This document shows, one piece after another, positions 33,399-40,280 of a DNA stretch of 40,568 bases. The notes under the pieces were generated by a model. That model saw only the letters and a program-made list of their open reading frames with translations. It ran no database searches and was not told the DNA's origin. Origin of the DNA: Acidobacteriota bacterium. Its GTDB lineage: Bacteria; Acidobacteriota; Vicinamibacteria; Vicinamibacterales; JAFNAJ01. Location: positions 1 to 40,568 of the forward strand of contig JAEUQQ010000322.1 in the NCBI GenBank assembly GCA_016789685.1, given 5' to 3'. A program made the position numbers and the translations under genes. Within the stretch, counting starts at the first letter, position 1, and each line of letters starts with the position of its first letter.

Positions 33399-34525
33399 CG
33401 ATCGACCTCCCCCAGCACGATGTCGATGGTGCCGATCAGGGCCACCACGTCGGCGACGAGGTGCCCGCGCGCCAGTTGCGGCAGCGCCTGCAGGTTGCAC
33501 AGCGACGGCGGCCTGACGCGCAGGCGGTACGGCGACAGCGACTGGCCGTCGCTCACGATGAAGTAGCCCAGTTCACCCTTGGGCGACTCGATGGCGTGGT
33601 AGGTCTCGCCGGCCGGCGGCTTGATCAGGCGCGGCACCTTGCCCATCACCGGCCCGTCGGGCATCCCGTCGAGCGCCTGCTGGACGATTCGCACCGACTG
33701 GCGCATCTCGATGAGGCGCACCGTGTACCGGTCGTAGGTGTCGCCGCGCGTGCCGAGCGGCACCTCGAAGTCGAAGTCCTTGTAGGCCGCGTAGGGCTCG
33801 TCCTTGCGCACGTCGCGCCTGACCCCCGAGGCACGCAGCGCGGGCCCGGTCAGGCCGATCGCCGTCGCGTCGGCCCCGGAGATCACCCCGACGTCCTTCG
33901 TGCGCTCGAGCCAGATGCGGTTGTTGGTCAGCAGCGTCTCGTAGTCGTCGATCTTTCCTGGCAGCAGGTCGCAGAAGGCGCGCACCTTCGCCTCCCACCC
34001 GGTCGACAGGTCCATCGGGAGGCCGCCGACGCGCATCGCGTTGTACGTGAGGCGGGCGCCGCAGTACTCCTCGAACAGGTCGAGTACCAGTTCCCGTTCG
34101 CGCAGGCAGTACAGGAAGACGGTCACCGCACCGATGTCCATCGCGTGCGTGCCGAGCCACACGAGGTGGCTGGCGATCCGCTGCAGTTCGGCGAGCACCG
34201 TGCGGATGTACTGCGCGCGCTTCGGCACCTCGAGGCTCATCAGCTTCTCGACGGTCTCGACGTAGCCGAGGTTGTTCGACGCGGCCGCCACGTAGTCCAT
34301 GCGGTCGGTCAGCAGGACGATCTGCGTGTAGTCGCGCTGCTCGGTGAGTTTCTCGACGCCGCGGTGCAGGTAGCCGATCACCACGTCCATGTCGATGACG
34401 CGTTCGCCGTCGAGTCGCAGCACCAGCCGGAGCACGCCGTGCGTGCTCGGGTGCTGCGGTCCCATGTTGATGACGAGTTCGTCGGTATCGAACGCCGACG
34501 TGGCGGTGTCGCGGTTGGTGGTCAT
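33395..34525 (-). CDS. nuoD: NADH-quinone oxidoreductase subunit D
   Basis: A 376-residue hydrophilic subunit that, with NuoB and NuoH, forms the quinone site. It starts at ATG 34525, overlapping the nuoC stop (ATGA). The quinone ligands known from Thermus (His38 and Tyr87) correspond to H29 in QHPSTHG and Y78 in DRMDYVAA, with the same 49-residue spacing. The C-terminus [23 protein letters not shown] is canonical. It is slightly shorter than many NuoD proteins at the N-terminus. NuoD carries no Fe-S cluster but needs NuoB's N2 cluster as electron donor, and nuoB is not encoded beside it. Confidence 0.97.
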   Translation of the reverse strand: MTTNRDTATSAFDTDELVINMGPQHPSTHGVLRLVLRLDGERVIDMDVVIGYLHRGVEKLTEQRDYTQIVLLTDRMDYVAAASNNLGYVETVEKLMSLEVPKRAQYIRTVLAELQRIASHLVWLGTHAMDIGAVTVFLYCLRERELVLDLFEEYCGARLTYNAMRVGGLPMDLSTGWEAKVRAFCDLLPGKIDDYETLLTNNRIWLERTKDVGVISGADATAIGLTGPALRASGVRRDVRKDEPYAAYKDFDFEVPLGTRGDTYDRYTVRLIEMRQSVRIVQQALDGMPDGPVMGKVPRLIKPPAGETYHAIESPKGELGYFIVSDGQSLSPYRLRVRPPSLCNLQALPQLARGHLVADVVALIGTIDIVLGEVDR

Positions 34526-35148
34526 TCGATCTCCACTCCCCGCCGCAGTTCTGGCATCGCGATCCAGTCGTCGGGCGCCTCGAGCACCAGTTCTCCCGGC
34601 CCCTCGAGCGGATAGTCCTTGCGCTGCGGGTGCCCCTGCCATTCGTCGGGCATCAGCAACCGGCGCAGGTCGGGGTGCCCGGCAAACGGGATCCCGTACA
34701 TGTCGAAGACCTCGCGCTCGAGCCAGTTCGCCGAGGGCCAGACGCCGCAGGCCGTTGGCGCGGCCTGCTGGTCGGCCACCCGGATCTTGACGCGCACGCG
34801 CTCGCGGCGGGTCGTGGCATAGAGCGTGATGACGATGTCGAACCGCTGTTCGCGCGCCGGCCAGTCAACGGCCGTCAAGTCGGCACACGCATCGAACGCG
34901 GCCCGCGGGTCGTCGCGCAGCCAGGTCAGCACGGCGACCCAGTGTTCGGACGTCGTGATCAGCGTCCAGTCGCCCACCCAGTAGCTGGTGTGGACGATGG
35001 CACCCGGCAGGGCGGCGGTCAGGGGCTCGAGGTAGGCGGGGCGGGCGAGGTCGTCGGGCGGAGGGGGATCGGGTGGCCCCGTGGGCGCCGCGACTTTCTT
35101 TTCTGCGGCGGGCGCGGGGCGGGGGGCAGCCGGGGTTGGATCAGCCAT
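34522..35148 (-). CDS. nuoC: NADH-quinone oxidoreductase subunit C
   Basis: A 208-residue hydrophilic subunit. It starts at ATG 35148; the longer frame overlaps nuoA. A Pro/Ala-rich N-terminal extension (about 35 residues) precedes the conserved domain, with [16 protein letters not shown], the signature [19 protein letters not shown] and [11 protein letters not shown]. It begins four bases after the nuoA stop, leaving no room for nuoB, and shows no fusion to NuoB sequence. Confidence 0.95.
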   Translation of the reverse strand: MADPTPAAPRPAPAAEKKVAAPTGPPDPPPPDDLARPAYLEPLTAALPGAIVHTSYWVGDWTLITTSEHWVAVLTWLRDDPRAAFDACADLTAVDWPAREQRFDIVITLYATTRRERVRVKIRVADQQAAPTACGVWPSANWLEREVFDMYGIPFAGHPDLRRLLMPDEWQGHPQRKDYPLEGPGELVLEAPDDWIAMPELRRGVEIE

Positions 35149-35152
35149 GACG

Positions 35153-35515
35153 TCACGCCCAGTCGAGGGCACCCGTCCGCCACGCATACGCGTAACCGAT
35201 GACGAGAATCCCGAGGAAAATGCCCATTTCAATCAAGCCAAACAGCAGCAACTCGTCGAGGATCACGGCCCAGGGAAACAGGAAGACCGTTTCGACGTCG
35301 AAGACGACGAACAGCATCGCGACCAGGTAGTACCGGACGCTGTAGCGATCGCGCGCGTCCGTCGTCGTCTCGATGCCGCACTCGTAGGCTTGCGATTTGA
35401 CGATGTTCTGCCGCGATGGGTGAATGAGCGCGGCCGCCGCAAGCATGGCAGCCGTGACCACCAGGGCCACGAGCAGGAAGAGAACGACCGGAAGGTAAGC
35501 GTCGAGTATCGACAT
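35153..35515 (-). CDS. nuoA: NADH-quinone oxidoreductase subunit A
   Basis: A 120-residue subunit with three helices and the family signature YECGIETTTDARDRYSVRYY followed by LVAMLFVVFDVETVFLFPWA. The ATG at 35515 is chosen by family length; a start six codons upstream is possible. The ribosome-binding site is weak. It is the first gene of the nuo-atp cluster, behind a sigma-70-like promoter at 35612-35641 and a structured leader. Confidence 0.96.
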   Translation of the reverse strand: MSILDAYLPVVLFLLVALVVTAAMLAAAALIHPSRQNIVKSQAYECGIETTTDARDRYSVRYYLVAMLFVVFDVETVFLFPWAVILDELLLFGLIEMGIFLGILVIGYAYAWRTGALDWA

Positions 35516-35559
35516 GCGGCCACTAGACCACAAGAAAAACGTGGACGCCGCGTGAGTCA

Positions 35560-35606
35560 GTGAGCGCGCCGCGCACGGCGGGAGACGCGGACCGCACGGC
35601 GCTCAC
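35560..35606 (-). promoter_or_regulatory. Leader hairpin of the nuo transcript
   Basis: An 8-base perfect repeat, GTGAGCGC (35560-35567) and GCGCTCAC (35599-35606), encloses a second pair CCGCG/CGCGG (35569-35573, 35586-35590). Its outer arm begins where transcription from the predicted promoter should start, so the mRNA would begin with a hairpin. A T5 run (minus strand, near 35535) lies further down the leader. Possible roles are mRNA stabilisation or attenuation. Confidence 0.4.
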
Positions 35607-35611
35607 GGCGC

Positions 35612-35641
35612 GTTATACCATTCCGTCGCCGCGGGCGTCAA
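35612..35641 (-). promoter_or_regulatory. nuoA: Sigma-70-type promoter for the nuo-atp cluster
   Basis: On the minus strand, TTGACG (35641-35636) and TATAAC (35617-35612) are separated by 18 bases, the best sigma-70 promoter I see in the window. Predicted start near 35605, giving a leader of about 90 bases before nuoA. Confidence 0.6.
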
Positions 35642-35652
35642 AGCCCGCCTGC

Positions 35653-35680
35653 CCGCCTCCGCCCGCAAGGGCGCAGGCGG
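35653..35680 (+). promoter_or_regulatory. GCAA-tetraloop hairpin between divergent promoters
   Basis: An 11-pair stem with one mismatch closes a GCAA loop (35665-35668). It lies two bases upstream of the plus-strand -10 candidate. A smaller stem, GCGGGC/GCCCGC (35631-35636, 35643-35648), overlaps the -35 of the nuo promoter. Cruciform formation could link the two promoters (inference). Confidence 0.3.
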
Positions 35681-35682
35681 GG

Positions 35683-35688
35683 TATACT
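35683..35688 (+). promoter_or_regulatory. -10 element (TATACT) of the VWFA gene pair
   Basis: TATACT lies 39 bases before the ATG at 35728, immediately after the GCAA hairpin; no -35 consensus is visible. Ribosome site GAGG precedes the ATG by seven bases. Confidence 0.4.
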
Positions 35689-35727
35689 TCAGGCCAGTCA
35701 GTACCTGCCACCGAATTGAGGTCCCAC

Positions 35728-36630
35728 ATGCTGCCGTCGCGCTCTCGCGCGTACGCACTGGCGTTCGCGTCTGCAATCGCATTGTCGAGTAGCCTGCCGG
35801 GATCGGCCACGGCCCAGAGCCGCGAGATCACGGCCTACGTGAGCGCACTCGATGCGCGCGGCGCGATCCTCGACGCCCTGGCGCCCGCCGATGTCGTCGT
35901 CCGCGAAGACGGCGTCGCCCGCGAAGTGCTCCGGGTCACGCCGGCCACCGACCCGCTCCAGGTCGTCCTGCTCGTCGACAACAGCGCCGCCACCCGCGAC
36001 ATGATGGCCGACATCCGCCGGGCACTGCCCACCTTCTTCACGGCGCTCGGCGACAGCACCGAGGTCACCCTCGTGACCATTGCCGATCGCCCAACCGTCG
36101 CCGTGGCCGCCACGACCTCGCGCGCCGCGCTGCAACGTGGCGTCGAACGCCTGTTTCCGCAGCCCAGCGCCGGCAGCTACGTCATGGACGCCATCGTCGA
36201 GACCTCGCGCGATCTCGAGAAGCGCGGTGCCACACGGCCCGTAATCGTCGTCGTCACCACCGACGGCGTCGAGTTCAGCAACGTGCAGGCCGACGCCGCC
36301 ATCGACGCCATGATCTCGGCAGGCGCGGCGCTGCACGTCGTCATCGTGAACACCAGTGCCGCCTCCGCCATGGCAACCGACGAAGGACGCCAGCGGGCGA
36401 TGCTCTACGACCGGGGCGTGCGCGCCACCGGCGGCCAGCGGCTCGACCTGCTGACCAGCCAGTCGTTCGAGAAGACGTTGCAGACGCTCGCCACCGAACT
36501 CACCCGCCAGTTCAAGGTCGTCTACGCACGGCCCGTGTCGCTCATTCCGCCCGAACGGGTCACGATCGGCGCCGCGCGCGACGCCATCACCGTCAGGGGA
36601 ATCCGGGCCCCGCTCCCGAGGACTCGCTGA
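35728..36630 (+). CDS. VWFA-related secreted protein (acidobacterial type), degenerate MIDAS
   Basis: A 300-residue exported protein with signal peptide (MLPSRSRAYALAFASAIALS... ending ATAQS) and one von Willebrand factor A-like domain, of the kind called VWFA-related Acidobacterial domain. The upstream part (VSALDARGAILDALAPADVVVREDG) is the usual beta-rich lead-in. The metal-site motif, normally D-x-S-x-S, reads D84-N-S-A-A88, so the third ligand is lost. The later Asp of VVTTDGVEFS is kept. The ATG at 35728 has GAGG seven bases before it. The next VWFA gene follows after three bases; both are probably made together. Function unknown; such proteins may bind envelope partners. Confidence 0.85.
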   Translation: MLPSRSRAYALAFASAIALSSSLPGSATAQSREITAYVSALDARGAILDALAPADVVVREDGVAREVLRVTPATDPLQVVLLVDNSAATRDMMADIRRALPTFFTALGDSTEVTLVTIADRPTVAVAATTSRAALQRGVERLFPQPSAGSYVMDAIVETSRDLEKRGATRPVIVVVTTDGVEFSNVQADAAIDAMISAGAALHVVIVNTSAASAMATDEGRQRAMLYDRGVRATGGQRLDLLTSQSFEKTLQTLATELTRQFKVVYARPVSLIPPERVTIGAARDAITVRGIRAPLPRTR

Positions 36631-36633
36631 CCC

Positions 36634-37587
36634 ATGACCACCTCGTCGGCCCGTGTTCGCCTCTCGCCGCGTCGCACCCGGCGCGTGCGGCTGTTTGCCC
36701 TGTCGGCGGTCGTCCTCGCGGGCGCCGCCCAGGCCCAGGTCCCGTCATTCAGGAGCGCCATCGACGTGGTGTCGCTCAATGTCACCGTGACCGACGAGGC
36801 CCAGCGGTACATCACCGACCTCGAGCAGCCCAACTTCCTCGTGTTCGAAGACGGGGTGAAGCAGCACATCACGTTCTTCACGCGATCGCAGTTGCCCGTG
36901 GCGCTCGCGCTCCTGCTCGACACGAGCGCCAGCATGGAAGACAAGATCGACACCGCGCAGGAAGCCGCGGTGGGCTTCGCCAGGCGCCTGCGCACCCAGG
37001 ACGTTGCGCAGGTCATCGACTTCGACAGCCGCGCCACGATCGTCCAGACCTTCACCAACGATGCGTCGGCACTCGAGCGGGCGATCCGGGCCACGGCAGC
37101 CGGCGGATCGACGTCCATGTACAACGCGATCTACATCGCGCTGAAGGAGATGAAGAAGATCAAGGCGGCCTCGAGCGACGACATCCGCCGCCAGGCCATC
37201 GTGGTGCTGTCTGACGGCGAAGACACGTCGAGCCTGTTGCCGTTCGAGGAGGTCCTCGACCTCGCCAAGCGGTCTGAGACCGCGATCTACACGATCGGCA
37301 TCCGCTCGCGCGAGCCCTCGGCCCTGCGTGGGTTCAAGGAAGCGGAGTTCGTCCTGCGCCAGCTCGCGCAGGAGACGGGTGGCCGGTCGTTCTTCGCCGC
37401 CAACGTCTCGGAACTCCCGTCGATCTACAGCCTCATCTCTGACGAACTTTCGAGCCAGTACACGCTCGGCTACAGCTCGAAGAACGCACGCCGCGATGGC
37501 GCCTGGCGCCGCGTCGTCGTGCGCACCGACCGCCCCAACGCCACGGCGCGCACGAAACAGGGCTACTACGGCCCCACACCGCAGTAA
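36634..37587 (+). CDS. VWFA-related secreted protein (acidobacterial type), intact MIDAS
   Basis: A 317-residue paralogue of the preceding protein. A basic N-terminus plus hydrophobic segment (VRLFALSAVVLAGAAQAQ) is the signal peptide. The VWA domain has an intact metal site: D96-T-S-A-S100 followed by M, TAAGGSTSMYNAIYIAL, and VVLSDGEDTSS. It ends with LGYSSKNARRDGAWRRVVVR and GYYGP, the typical C-terminus of this acidobacterial family (x-x-R-x-G-Y-x). It starts three bases after the previous stop. Function unknown; the two may act as a pair with one metal-dependent and one metal-independent partner (inference). Confidence 0.9.
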   Translation: MTTSSARVRLSPRRTRRVRLFALSAVVLAGAAQAQVPSFRSAIDVVSLNVTVTDEAQRYITDLEQPNFLVFEDGVKQHITFFTRSQLPVALALLLDTSASMEDKIDTAQEAAVGFARRLRTQDVAQVIDFDSRATIVQTFTNDASALERAIRATAAGGSTSMYNAIYIALKEMKKIKAASSDDIRRQAIVVLSDGEDTSSLLPFEEVLDLAKRSETAIYTIGIRSREPSALRGFKEAEFVLRQLAQETGGRSFFAANVSELPSIYSLISDELSSQYTLGYSSKNARRDGAWRRVVVRTDRPNATARTKQGYYGPTPQ

Positions 37588-37627
37588 CGAACGCCCGGGG
37601 GCGTGCCGCGACGCGCCCTCGGAGCCT

Positions 37628-37648
37628 GCCGCCCCCCCGGAGGGCGGC
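37628..37648 (+). terminator. GC hairpin after the VWFA gene pair
   Basis: GCCGCCC (37628-37634) and GGGCGGC (37642-37648) with a 7-base loop form a perfect stem about 40 bases after the VWFA stop. No T-run. It resembles the hairpin at 1843-1859, and both are followed by GA[A/T]TCG. Confidence 0.4.
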
Positions 37649-37722
37649 GAATCGGGCGCGAAGGCCGCCTGCCACGAACGCGCCCTTCGCCCACCGCAGG
37701 TGTGCGAAGCCTGCACACGCGC

Positions 37723-37728
37723 TACACT
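37723..37728 (+). promoter_or_regulatory. -10 element (TACACT) of the cobA-hemD fusion gene
   Basis: TACACT ends seven bases before the ATG at 37736, so transcription would start at or next to the start codon, suggesting a leaderless mRNA. No ribosome-binding site is present in front of the ATG, which agrees. Confidence 0.4.
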
Positions 37729-37735
37729 ACGCGGC

Positions 37736-39277
37736 ATGTTGCCAGCCACCGTGTTCATCGTTGGTGCCGGCCCCGGCGATCCGTCGCTCATCTCGGTGCG
37801 CGGCCTCAGGCTCCTGGCGCGCGCCGACGTCGTCGTGCACGATCACCTCATTCACCCGCGACTCCTGCGCGCCACCCGTGCCGACGCCGAATGCATCGAC
37901 GTCGGCTCTGCCGCGCCGCAGGCCGGCGAGCAGGAAGCCATCAACCTCCTTCTCGTCGAAAAGGCCCGCGAAGGCAAGAGCGTCGTCAGGCTGAAATGGG
38001 GCGACCCGTTCGTGTTCGACTCCGGCGGAAAGGAAGCGCTCTTCCTGCACGAGCAGGGGGTGCGATTCGAAATCGTCCCGGGCATCACGATGCCGGTCGC
38101 CGGGCCCGCCTTCGCCGGCATCCCCGTCACCTATCCGGGCGCGGGCGACACCCTGACCTTCGTCCGCGGCCACGAAGACGGCACCAACAAGCCCCCGAAG
38201 GCCGACTGGGCCGCGCTCGCACGCCTCGACGGCACCATCGTGTGCTACGCAGGGCCCCGCCAGGTGCTCGGCGTCGTGACGTCGCTGATCGAAGGGGGAC
38301 GGTCGCCGCGTGAATCGACGGCCGTCATCTCGCGCGCCGCCGGGCCGCGGCAGGACACGCTCACCGGGACGTTGGCCGAAGTGCAGGCCCGCCTGCGTGA
38401 CGAAGTGCAGAAGGACCCCGCCGTCATCGTCGTCGGCGGCGTCGTGGGCCTGCGGGATCACCTGCGCTGGTTCGATGCGCGGCCGCTGTTCGGCAAGCGC
38501 GTGCTCGTCACGCGGTCGCGCGAGCAGGCGGGCGAGTTGCTCGAACGTCTCGAGGACCTCGGAGCCGAGGCCATCGAAGCGCCGTTCATCAAGGTCGCGC
38601 CGCTGACCGACACTGCGCCGCTCGACGCCGCCATCGACAAGGCCGGCCAGTACGACTGGATCGTCTTCACGGGGGCGACCACGGTCGAGCACTTCATGCG
38701 GCGCCTGCAGGCCGGGCCGCACGACGTCCGCAGCCTCAAGGGCCCGAAGCTCTGCGCTGTCGGCCTCGTGACCGCCGAACGGCTGTCACGGTTCGGGCTC
38801 AAGGTCGACCTCAAGTTCGTCGAGAACGAGACCGCCGCGATCGTCGAGGGCATGAAGGGCGTGGGGGGACTGAAGGCGGCGCGCGTCCTGTTCCCGCGGG
38901 CCGACGGCGCGCGCGACCTGATCGCCGAGGAACTCAAGCGTGCTGGCGCGTCGGTGGATGAAGTGGGCGCCTACCGCCTGATCCGCGAGACACCGGCGGA
39001 TGGCGAGGGCGACGGCCCCGACATCTACCGGATGCTGCTCGACAAGCAGATCGATGTCGTGATCTTCACGAGCCCGTCAACCGTGAGGAACTTCGCGCAC
39101 TCGCTGGGCGAGGAACAGGTGGCCGACCTGCTGCAGTCGACGGTGGTCGCCTGCGCCGGCCCGGTGACCGCCGAGGTGGCACAGGGGCTCCAGATCACGA
39201 CGACGGTGATGCCCCGCGACTACACGCTGGCCGCCCTCGTGGGCGCGGTCGTCGATCACTACGCGGGATCGGCATAA
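37736..39277 (+). CDS. Fused uroporphyrinogen-III C-methyltransferase / uroporphyrinogen-III synthase
   Basis: A 513-residue two-domain enzyme of tetrapyrrole synthesis. Residues 1 to about 245 form the SAM-dependent methyltransferase (CobA/SUMT) that makes precorrin-2 for siroheme or cobalamin, with VGAGPGDPSLISVRGLRLL at the start and VPGITMPVAGPAFAGIPVTYPG in the middle. The usual GDPFVFGRGGEE reads GDPFVFDSGGKEA. Residues about 255-510 form uroporphyrinogen-III synthase (HemD), beginning FGKRVLVTRSREQAGELLERL, with IVFTGATTVEHF and VIFTSPSTVRNF repeats of its two-lobed fold. HemD makes the substrate that the N-terminal domain methylates, so the fusion joins consecutive steps. The ATG at 37736 is preferred because it is the only start giving an intact SUMT N-terminus. 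It overlaps the convergent racemase-family gene by 19 bases. Confidence 0.93.
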   Translation: MLPATVFIVGAGPGDPSLISVRGLRLLARADVVVHDHLIHPRLLRATRADAECIDVGSAAPQAGEQEAINLLLVEKAREGKSVVRLKWGDPFVFDSGGKEALFLHEQGVRFEIVPGITMPVAGPAFAGIPVTYPGAGDTLTFVRGHEDGTNKPPKADWAALARLDGTIVCYAGPRQVLGVVTSLIEGGRSPRESTAVISRAAGPRQDTLTGTLAEVQARLRDEVQKDPAVIVVGGVVGLRDHLRWFDARPLFGKRVLVTRSREQAGELLERLEDLGAEAIEAPFIKVAPLTDTAPLDAAIDKAGQYDWIVFTGATTVEHFMRRLQAGPHDVRSLKGPKLCAVGLVTAERLSRFGLKVDLKFVENETAAIVEGMKGVGGLKAARVLFPRADGARDLIAEELKRAGASVDEVGAYRLIRETPADGEGDGPDIYRMLLDKQIDVVIFTSPSTVRNFAHSLGEEQVADLLQSTVVACAGPVTAEVAQGLQITTTVMPRDYTLAALVGAVVDHYAGSA

Positions 39278-40263
39278 AAGACGTGATCGCCCGTGATCGT
39301 GGCCGTGCCCGTAATGGCGGGCACGATCGCGGGGACGCCATCCACCGCCACGCGCTGGGCCACGGTGGCAGACAGGCGTGAGCCGCCGGGCCCCTCGACC
39401 GTGACGACGTAGCCCTCGGCCACGGCGCCCATCGCGTCGAGCAGCGCGCAGAGCGCGCCCGTGGCACCGCCCGACGGGCCGCGATCCAGGCCGACACCGT
39501 CGTAGACGACGCCGCATCGGACGTCGGCGTCGTCGGCGCGCGGTGGCCCGACGAACACGACGCCTTCGAGCGCCACACCCGTCGATCGTGCGAGCGGCGT
39601 GGCCTCGTACGCCTCCGCGATCCGCCTGGCGGCGCGCACGAGGTCGGCATCGGCGAGCACGTCGAGTGCGACGCCCGAGGCCTCGCCATCGATGATCAGG
39701 TGACGCCCCCCGAAATCGACGACATCCGCACGAAGGTGCCGCGATCCCACCACCAGGCCGAGCGACGACGCGACCACGAGGGCCGATGGGCCGCGGTAGG
39801 TGACCGAGGCCACGCGGATCGGCGTGTCGCTGCTCAGGGTCCACGCGACGTCGAGCGTGCCGCCCAGCGTGGCGACTCGCGCACGATGCTCGCGGCGGCC
39901 GTCGCGCGTGGCCAGCGCGGCGGCAGGTGCGCCGAGCAGTCCGCGTTCAACCGCGATCGTCACGGCGGCGATGACGCCGTGCCCGCAGAGCGGAAGCCAT
40001 CCATCGCCGTCCATGAACACCACGCCCGCGTCGGCGTCGGGCCCGGGATCGACCAGCATCGCGCCGACCATGGCCCGGTGCCCGCGCGGTTCGTGCATGA
40101 CGAGCCGGCGGAGCGGGTCGGCGAGTCGCGCCAGCGAACTGGCGCGTTCGGCGAATGACACCCCGTCAGGGGCTGGCGCGCCACCCACGACGAGCCGGAG
40201 CGGAGCCCCGCCGACGTGGGCGTCGATCGTGGTGACCTGCCTGGGCCTCGGCGCGCGCTTCAT
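39259..40263 (-). CDS. Proline racemase family protein, Cys/Ser active-site variant
   Basis: A 334-residue enzyme of the proline racemase / hydroxyproline epimerase / trans-3-hydroxyproline dehydratase superfamily. The ATG at 40263 (MKRAPRPRQVTTIDAHVGG) is preferred; an ATG four codons earlier is possible. The first catalytic Cys is present as C93 in PLCGHGVIA. The second, usually Cys in DRSPCGTGT, is Ser264 in DRGPSGGATG. Family knowledge: Cys/Cys pairs do racemisation or epimerisation and Cys/Thr pairs dehydrate trans-3-hydroxy-L-proline, while Ser variants are less well defined. The stop lies inside the 3' end of the convergent cobA-hemD gene. A deacetylase-family gene diverges only about 17-23 bases away. 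Confidence 0.88.
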   Translation of the reverse strand: MKRAPRPRQVTTIDAHVGGAPLRLVVGGAPAPDGVSFAERASSLARLADPLRRLVMHEPRGHRAMVGAMLVDPGPDADAGVVFMDGDGWLPLCGHGVIAAVTIAVERGLLGAPAAALATRDGRREHRARVATLGGTLDVAWTLSSDTPIRVASVTYRGPSALVVASSLGLVVGSRHLRADVVDFGGRHLIIDGEASGVALDVLADADLVRAARRIAEAYEATPLARSTGVALEGVVFVGPPRADDADVRCGVVYDGVGLDRGPSGGATGALCALLDAMGAVAEGYVVTVEGPGGSRLSATVAQRVAVDGVPAIVPAITGTATITGDHVFYADPA

Positions 40264-40280
40264 GGCAGGATGCATGCGCG

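Noticed and set aside
35149-35152. Hidden or frameshifted nuoB between nuoA and nuoC
   Set aside because: Only four bases separate the two genes and neither shows NuoB-like Cys motifs; nuoH and nuoJ likewise overlap, leaving no room for nuoI.
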